In this document: piece after piece, positions 59,660 through 64,000 of the stretch
Layout of the letters: each line of letters starts with the position of its first letter
How positions within the stretch are numbered: position 1 is the stretch's first letter
NCBI GenBank assembly: GCA_964574325.1
Contig: CAZNMY010000014.1
Coordinates: forward strand, 21,101 to 85,100
DNA length: 64,000 bases
From: CAMDPA01 sp964574325
GTDB lineage: Bacteria; Pseudomonadota; Alphaproteobacteria; Rhizobiales; Hyphomicrobiaceae
Direction: 5' to 3'
Program-made: the position numbers and the translations under genes
The notes under the pieces: generated by a model
Told to the model about the DNA's origin: nothing
What the model saw: only the letters and a program-made list of their open reading frames with translations
Database searches by the model: none

Positions 59660-62600
59660 GTGGAAAGACGCCAGACAGCGCCCGACGCGGCGTCTGACAG
59701 GACATACCGGCGGGCTGGCTCTCCAAAAGCTGCGCGTGCAGGTGACGCCCGATTGCGGCGGCGATTCGCATGGCCGCTGTGGATCGCGACTCGCGTTCTG
59801 CTGCCTTGCATCATCCTCCTTTCGATTGCGGCGGGCGTCATCTGGGTCAGGCTGCTGAACGGTCCGATCTCACTGAAGATGATCGCAGAGCCGATCGCGC
59901 GCGCCATCGCTGCCGACCTGCCGGGCTTCTCCGTATCCGTCGAAGATGCGACGGTCCTGCTCGCCGAAGGTCGAGGGCTGGAGTTCCGGTTGCGCAACGT
60001 CAAACTCGCCGATCAGCGGGGAGTAACGATCGCGCAGGCGCCGGATGCGGCGATCACGCTGAGCACGCCTGCGCTGTGGTCGGGCAAGGTCGCCCCGTCC
60101 AGGATCATTCTGATCGAGCCCAGTCTCGTGCTGCAGTATTCGCGTGAGCAGGGCCTGTCGCTGACGTTTGCGGAAGCTGCTGCAACTGCCGATCCAACCG
60201 ACGGCAGACAGGAAGTGCCGCCGGTCGCTGCGACGCAGTCGCAGACCGAAATCGGCTCGGTGCTCGGGTCGCTGTTCGCGCAGGCCAGTCAAACCGCGGG
60301 CGCTGCCTCCTTCATCAAAGGCATCGGTCTCAGAAATGCGCTGCTCGCCATCGACAGCTCGGGGCAACGCGCGACTTTTCGTGTGCGGGAAGCCGATATC
60401 GGAATGGACCGGCGGCGTGAGGGACGGCTGCTCGGCGCCAGTCTCGTCATGGACAGTGCGCGTGGACCCTGGCAGGTCTCGCTGGTCGCCAACCATGAAG
60501 ATCAGAGCAGCGCGTCGTCGATCGATCTGAGAGTGTCGGACCTGGTGCCGAGCGCGGTGGCCGCTGCGTGGCCATTGTTGTCGCCGGTGGCGGCGCTCGA
60601 GCTGCCGGTCAACGGGACGGCGTCGTTCAAATTTGCCGGATCGGGAGAGCTGACGAGCGCAATTGCGGACCTGGAACTCGGTCGGGGTACTTTCGCACCG
60701 GGTCTTCCCGGCAATGGACGAATGGCCGTCGACGGCGGGAGGATCGCGGCGAAATACGATCCGCGGGAGCGACGGTTGTCGTTCAGCACCACGCGGCTCG
60801 CCTCGGGCGCGAGCTGGGCCGCGTTTCAAGGCCGGATCGGTTTTGCCGGTGAACCGGGGAAGCCATGGCTGCTCGATCTGGCTGCCGTGGAAGGCCAACT
60901 CGCCGCGTTGGAATTCGGGCAAGGACCGCGACCGCTCGAGGCATTCCGGGTGCGCGGCATGCTCGATCCGCAAACGGGAGGCTTCGAGCTTGCAGAAGCT
61001 ACGCTGAAAGCTGCAGGTGGCGAGATCTCGATGTCGGGCAGCCTGCCGGCGAAAGGTTCGGGGGCACGGATGATCCTGCAGGGGCGAATGTCCCCGATGG
61101 GGGCCGACGCTGCCAAGCTGTTGTGGCCGTCCGTGATCGCGCCCGAGGCGAGGTTGTGGAGCGGCAAACAGATCCAGCAGGGCCGCCTCGCCGCCGGCAC
61201 GTTCGTGATCGAGGACGTCGGCGTCGGGGCGGAGCGCGGGCGAGGGGGCGCGGACGGGCTTCGGATCGGGGTTTCGATCGAGGGAACCAATGTTCGTATC
61301 CAACCGAAGCCAGGATTTGCTCCGGTCGAAGCGCCGCGCGTGCTCGTTCGGCTGGAAAGCAATGCGCTCGAAGTTGCGGCTCCGGAGGCTGTGATCCACG
61401 CGACACCGCAACGCCGCCTGCCGATCCGCGGCGTGCGTATGGTTGCGGCCGACGTGACGGCGCCCAATTCTATGGGCGACCTGACGTTCCGCGCGCAAGG
61501 CACGTTACAGGCGGCGCTTGATCTCGCGGAGCAGCAGGCGGTTCGCAACGGACGAACCTTCGTGCTGCCCGGTGATGCTCTCGATGGGCGCGTCGATGCG
61601 CAGGTTCGCATTCAAGTTCCGCTGGGCGAGGACGTTCACGCAGAAGATGGGCGGCTCGAGATCAAAGGTCGTGTGATCGACGGGCGGGCCCGCGGCGTGT
61701 TCGGCAGTTGGGATATCACCGGCGCAGCGCTGGGGATCGAGGTCACCGACAGGCAGATCGACGTCAAGGGCGACATGCAGATCGGAGGCGTTGCGTCCAA
61801 GCTGACGCTGCGTCGGATTTTTGCGGCTCCCGACAGCGAGCAGCCGCCGGTGCTCGTGACAGCCAACCTCGACACGGTGGATCGTGCGCGGCTCGGGCTC
61901 GACGTCAACGAGTTCGTGTCAGGCGAGATGCCGATCGAGCTGCTGATAACGCCCAGATCCCAGGGTGAGCCGCAGGTGCAGGTCCGCGCCAACCTCGTGA
62001 ACACGGAACTCATTCTCGAGGCGCTGGCGTGGAAGAAGCCGCCGGGGCGGCCCGCGACACTGCAATTCGAGATCGCACGACCGACCAAGCAGCGGACCGA
62101 GCTGCAGGGTTTTCGCATCGTGGGCGAGGATATATCGCTGTCGGGAAGCCTCGCGCTCGACGGACGCAACAAATTGCGCGAGTTCGCTTTTCACGAGCTG
62201 GCACTGCATGTCGTTTCGCGGCTGCAGTTGTCGGGAACGCTGCGCAACGACAACGTCTGGGAGGTGACCGGCCGCGGGCAGACGTTGGACGGGCGGGACT
62301 TCTTCAAGTCGCTGTTCTCGTTCAGTCAGGTGCGGTCCAAGCCGCTGCCGCCGCGCAAGGATCAGGCCGGGCTCGATATCAAGGTCGAAATAGACAATCT
62401 GCTGGGGCATCAGGAGGTCGGGCTCAAGAACCTCAAGATGCAGATGTCCAACCGCGGCGGGCGGACGGTTTCGATGCACGCGAGGGGGACGGTCGACGGC
62501 GGTGGCCGGCAGACCGGTGCGCCGCTCGAAGTGACGATCAGCCAGGCGAACCGCGAGCCGAGGCGGCTGCTGGCACGCTCGGAGGACGCGGGGCAGGTGT

Positions 62601-63373
62601 TCCGCATGATCGGGTTCTTTCCGAACATGCTCGGGGGGACGATGAACCTCGACGTCAATCTCGACGGTGGCGGTGCGGCGGACAAGACCGGACGTCTCAA
62701 CGTGTGGAACTTCGCGATCCTCGGCGATGCGGTCGGCGGCGATAGCTTCGACTCGCTCGATCAGAACGCGAATTCACGGGGACAGCGACGGGCACCGCAG
62801 CGATCACGGCTCGATTTCATTTCGATGAATGCGCCGTTCGAGCTGGGACATGGGCAGGTCGTCATCAGTGACGCGGACCTGCGGGGGCAAGTTCTCGGGG
62901 TGCTGTTGCGCGGCAAGGCGGATTTCCGACAGCAGACGGTCGATCTCGGCGGTACATACGTTCCGCTGCAAGGGCTCAACTCGGCGATCGGCCAGTTTCC
63001 GATTCTCGGCGTGATCCTCGCAGGGCCGCGCGGAGAGGGTGTGATCGGGATGACGTTCCGCGTGCACGGGCCCATGGCGCGGCCGCAGGTCGATGTGAAT
63101 CCAGCCTCGATCGTGCCGGGAATCTTCCGCGAAATGATGCAGATGACGACGTCCAATCCGCGTATCACGCCGCGGGATGCGCAGCCCGCGCCAGTGCCGA
63201 TACCCGAGCCGACGAAGGCGCCGTCGAAGAAGGTGCCGCCGCGCGCTGCCTCGCCGGGGAAGACCAATCAGCCGGGCCCGCTTCCGGTGGCGCCGCAGAT
63301 CGATGCGAACGGCGGGTGGAACTCCAATGCCGTGAAGGCGCCTTCGCCGCGGCCGGTTCAGCGGGCGAATTAG
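59660..63373 (+). CDS. AsmA/DUF3971-like giant membrane-anchored protein
   Basis: This protein of about 1237 residues has one N-terminal membrane helix (ATRVLLPCIILLSIAAGVIW). Then comes a long periplasmic beta-rich chain of the AsmA/TamB-like superfamily (YhdP-type): ISLKMIAEPIARAIAADLPG near the start, a DUF3971-type central region, and a C-terminal AsmA-2-type end (GVLLRGKADFRQQTVDLGGT, then YVPLQGLNSAIGQFPILGVI). The tail is Pro/Lys-rich. Such proteins are thought to move phospholipids between membranes. The frame opens at 59384, almost touching the divergent bcp start, so the GTG at 59660 is preferred. Confidence 0.83.
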   Translation: MERRQTAPDAASDRTYRRAGSPKAARAGDARLRRRFAWPLWIATRVLLPCIILLSIAAGVIWVRLLNGPISLKMIAEPIARAIAADLPGFSVSVEDATVLLAEGRGLEFRLRNVKLADQRGVTIAQAPDAAITLSTPALWSGKVAPSRIILIEPSLVLQYSREQGLSLTFAEAAATADPTDGRQEVPPVAATQSQTEIGSVLGSLFAQASQTAGAASFIKGIGLRNALLAIDSSGQRATFRVREADIGMDRRREGRLLGASLVMDSARGPWQVSLVANHEDQSSASSIDLRVSDLVPSAVAAAWPLLSPVAALELPVNGTASFKFAGSGELTSAIADLELGRGTFAPGLPGNGRMAVDGGRIAAKYDPRERRLSFSTTRLASGASWAAFQGRIGFAGEPGKPWLLDLAAVEGQLAALEFGQGPRPLEAFRVRGMLDPQTGGFELAEATLKAAGGEISMSGSLPAKGSGARMILQGRMSPMGADAAKLLWPSVIAPEARLWSGKQIQQGRLAAGTFVIEDVGVGAERGRGGADGLRIGVSIEGTNVRIQPKPGFAPVEAPRVLVRLESNALEVAAPEAVIHATPQRRLPIRGVRMVAADVTAPNSMGDLTFRAQGTLQAALDLAEQQAVRNGRTFVLPGDALDGRVDAQVRIQVPLGEDVHAEDGRLEIKGRVIDGRARGVFGSWDITGAALGIEVTDRQIDVKGDMQIGGVASKLTLRRIFAAPDSEQPPVLVTANLDTVDRARLGLDVNEFVSGEMPIELLITPRSQGEPQVQVRANLVNTELILEALAWKKPPGRPATLQFEIARPTKQRTELQGFRIVGEDISLSGSLALDGRNKLREFAFHELALHVVSRLQLSGTLRNDNVWEVTGRGQTLDGRDFFKSLFSFSQVRSKPLPPRKDQAGLDIKVEIDNLLGHQEVGLKNLKMQMSNRGGRTVSMHARGTVDGGGRQTGAPLEVTISQANREPRRLLARSEDAGQVFRMIGFFPNMLGGTMNLDVNLDGGGAADKTGRLNVWNFAILGDAVGGDSFDSLDQNANSRGQRRAPQRSRLDFISMNAPFELGHGQVVISDADLRGQVLGVLLRGKADFRQQTVDLGGTYVPLQGLNSAIGQFPILGVILAGPRGEGVIGMTFRVHGPMARPQVDVNPASIVPGIFREMMQMTTSNPRITPRDAQPAPVPIPEPTKAPSKKVPPRAASPGKTNQPGPLPVAPQIDANGGWNSNAVKAPSPRPVQRAN

Positions 63374-63395
63374 CGCGTTTTACAAGGAGTTTGGG

Positions 63396-63496
63396 TCGAG
63401 GCCGCTGGCCGAGGCCCAACATTTCCCGTCGAGCCCTGAGTGTTGGGCCTCCCCCGGCTCGTGCCATGCGCGTCCGACGTCGACCAAACCTACGAC
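63396..63496. terminator. Terminator-type hairpin with a repeat-like flank
   Basis: GAGGCCCAACA at 63411-63421 and TGTTGGGCCTC at 63441-63451 form a perfect 11-bp stem, followed by CCCCCGG and a CCAAACCTACG tail like that of the repeats at 5 kb. It lies between the convergent giant-protein gene and tyrS. Confidence 0.65.
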
Positions 63497-63511
63497 GCAG
63501 AACAGGCTGGT

Positions 63512-64000
63512 TTATTCTGGCCGCAGCAACACGTGCTTCTTGCGGCCGAGCGAGAGCTTGATGACGCCGCCGCCGGTCAACATTCCGGAAGTGAGCAGCA
63601 GCTTTTCATCAGTGATCGCCTCGTCGTTGACGCGAAGACCGCCGCCCTGGATCTGACGGCGCGCCTCGCCGTTCGATTTGACGAGGCCAGCTTTGACGAA
63701 CGCGGCGAGAACGCCGATGCCTGCGTCCAGCTCGGCTTTCGGGACCGAGATGCTCGGCAGGTCGGTCGCAAGGGTGCCCTGCTCGAACGTCTTGCGGGCG
63801 GTCTCGGCGGCGGCTTCGGCCTTGTCGTGGCCATGCACGAGCGCGGTCGCGGCTGTGGCCAGCACCTTCTTGGCTTCGTTGATCTCAGCGCCCTCGAGGG
63901 TTTCGAGCCGCTCGACCTCGCTCAGCGGGAGCGCTGTGAACAGGCGCAGGAAGCGGCCGACGTCGGCGTCCTCTGTGTTGCGCCAGAACTGCCAGTAGTC
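63512..64000 (-). CDS. tyrS: Tyrosine--tRNA ligase, C-terminal part (cut by window edge)
   Basis: The minus-strand frame is open to the window end and covers the last 162 residues of TyrRS. The segment DYWQFWRNTEDADVGRFLRL, then FTALPLSEVERLETLEGAEI is the connective region after the KMSKS-type catalytic core. GIGVLAAFVKAGLVKSNGEA with RRQIQGGGLRVNDEAITDEK is the S4-type RNA-binding domain. The protein ends in KLSLGRKKHVLLRPE. The catalytic half, including HIGH and KMSKS, lies outside the window. Confidence 0.95.
   Translation of the reverse strand, partial: DYWQFWRNTEDADVGRFLRLFTALPLSEVERLETLEGAEINEAKKVLATAATALVHGHDKAEAAAETARKTFEQGTLATDLPSISVPKAELDAGIGVLAAFVKAGLVKSNGEARRQIQGGGLRVNDEAITDEKLLLTSGMLTGGGVIKLSLGRKKHVLLRPE

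Overview
The window is GC-rich, densely coded bacterial chromosome. The alphaproteobacterial (probably Hyphomicrobiales/Rhizobiales) assignment is an inference. It rests on an EipB/DUF1849 envelope protein, a GTTC-N7-GTTC type SOS box, a bactofilin, a DUF455 ferritin-like protein, alphaproteobacterial-type aspS, argJ and YqgE genes, and abundant extragenic palindromes. No rRNA, tRNA or CRISPR array was found. One 10-base N gap (48112-48121) sits in suspicious homopolymer sequence.

Layout. 1-2.0 kb: end of a membrane formate dehydrogenase operon (alpha-subunit tail, FeS beta subunit, cytochrome b gamma subunit). 2.0-3.1 kb: decayed ISL3-type transposase and other fragments. 3.1-7.0 kb: aspS, a DUF433/DUF5615 toxin-antitoxin-like pair between two copies of an extragenic repeat, and a CaiB/BaiF CoA-transferase. 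7.5-11.8 kb: an exported Ala-rich protein and a MacB/DevBCA-like exporter (permease, ATPase, HlyD adaptor). 11.9-16.4 kb: family-4-like uracil-DNA glycosylase, a caspase-like protein with a membrane anchor and Cys-rich PAN-like tail, an HD-domain protein and a cupin. 16.5-34.4 kb: a long accessory catabolic region. It has enol-lactonase, MBL hydrolase, UbiD-type decarboxylase, acyl-CoA ligase, TctC-type and NMT1-type solute-binding proteins without transporters, an alpha/beta hydrolase, a carboxymuconolactone-decarboxylase-like protein, a GntR regulator, cytochrome c plus a lone CoxL-type molybdenum subunit, and an ACMSD-like amidohydrolase.

34.4-47.6 kb is largely envelope-related: YqgE, a DsbD-N domain protein, EipB, a three-gene operon of a degenerate type I secretion ATPase, HlyD adaptor and polysaccharide-lyase-14-like protein, an EamA transporter, a cobalamin riboswitch driving a BtuB-like receptor, and two GT4 glycosyltransferases. 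47.6-52.7 kb: an LCCL-domain protein, a MoxR-ATPase/VWA pair, argJ and a secreted repeat protein. 52.9-56.9 kb: an SbcD/SbcC-like (YhaO/YhaN) nuclease-ATPase pair with a LexA-type box upstream. 56.9-64 kb: bactofilin, DUF455 ferritin-like protein, Bcp peroxiredoxin, a giant AsmA/DUF3971-like protein and the 3' part of tyrS.

The most unusual signals are non-coding. A 27-bp near-palindrome occurs six times, twice inside genes where it stays in frame and adds a GSDPxGLxP peptide. There are two adjacent long perfect hairpins at 36.2-36.4 kb, a perfect 23-bp inverted repeat at 18.8 kb, and a repeat family flanking the toxin-antitoxin pair. The most interesting proteins are the caspase-membrane-PAN fusion, the type I secretion ATPase that has lost its Q-loop and H-loop residues beside a lyase-like protein, and the predicted SOS-controlled nuclease operon.
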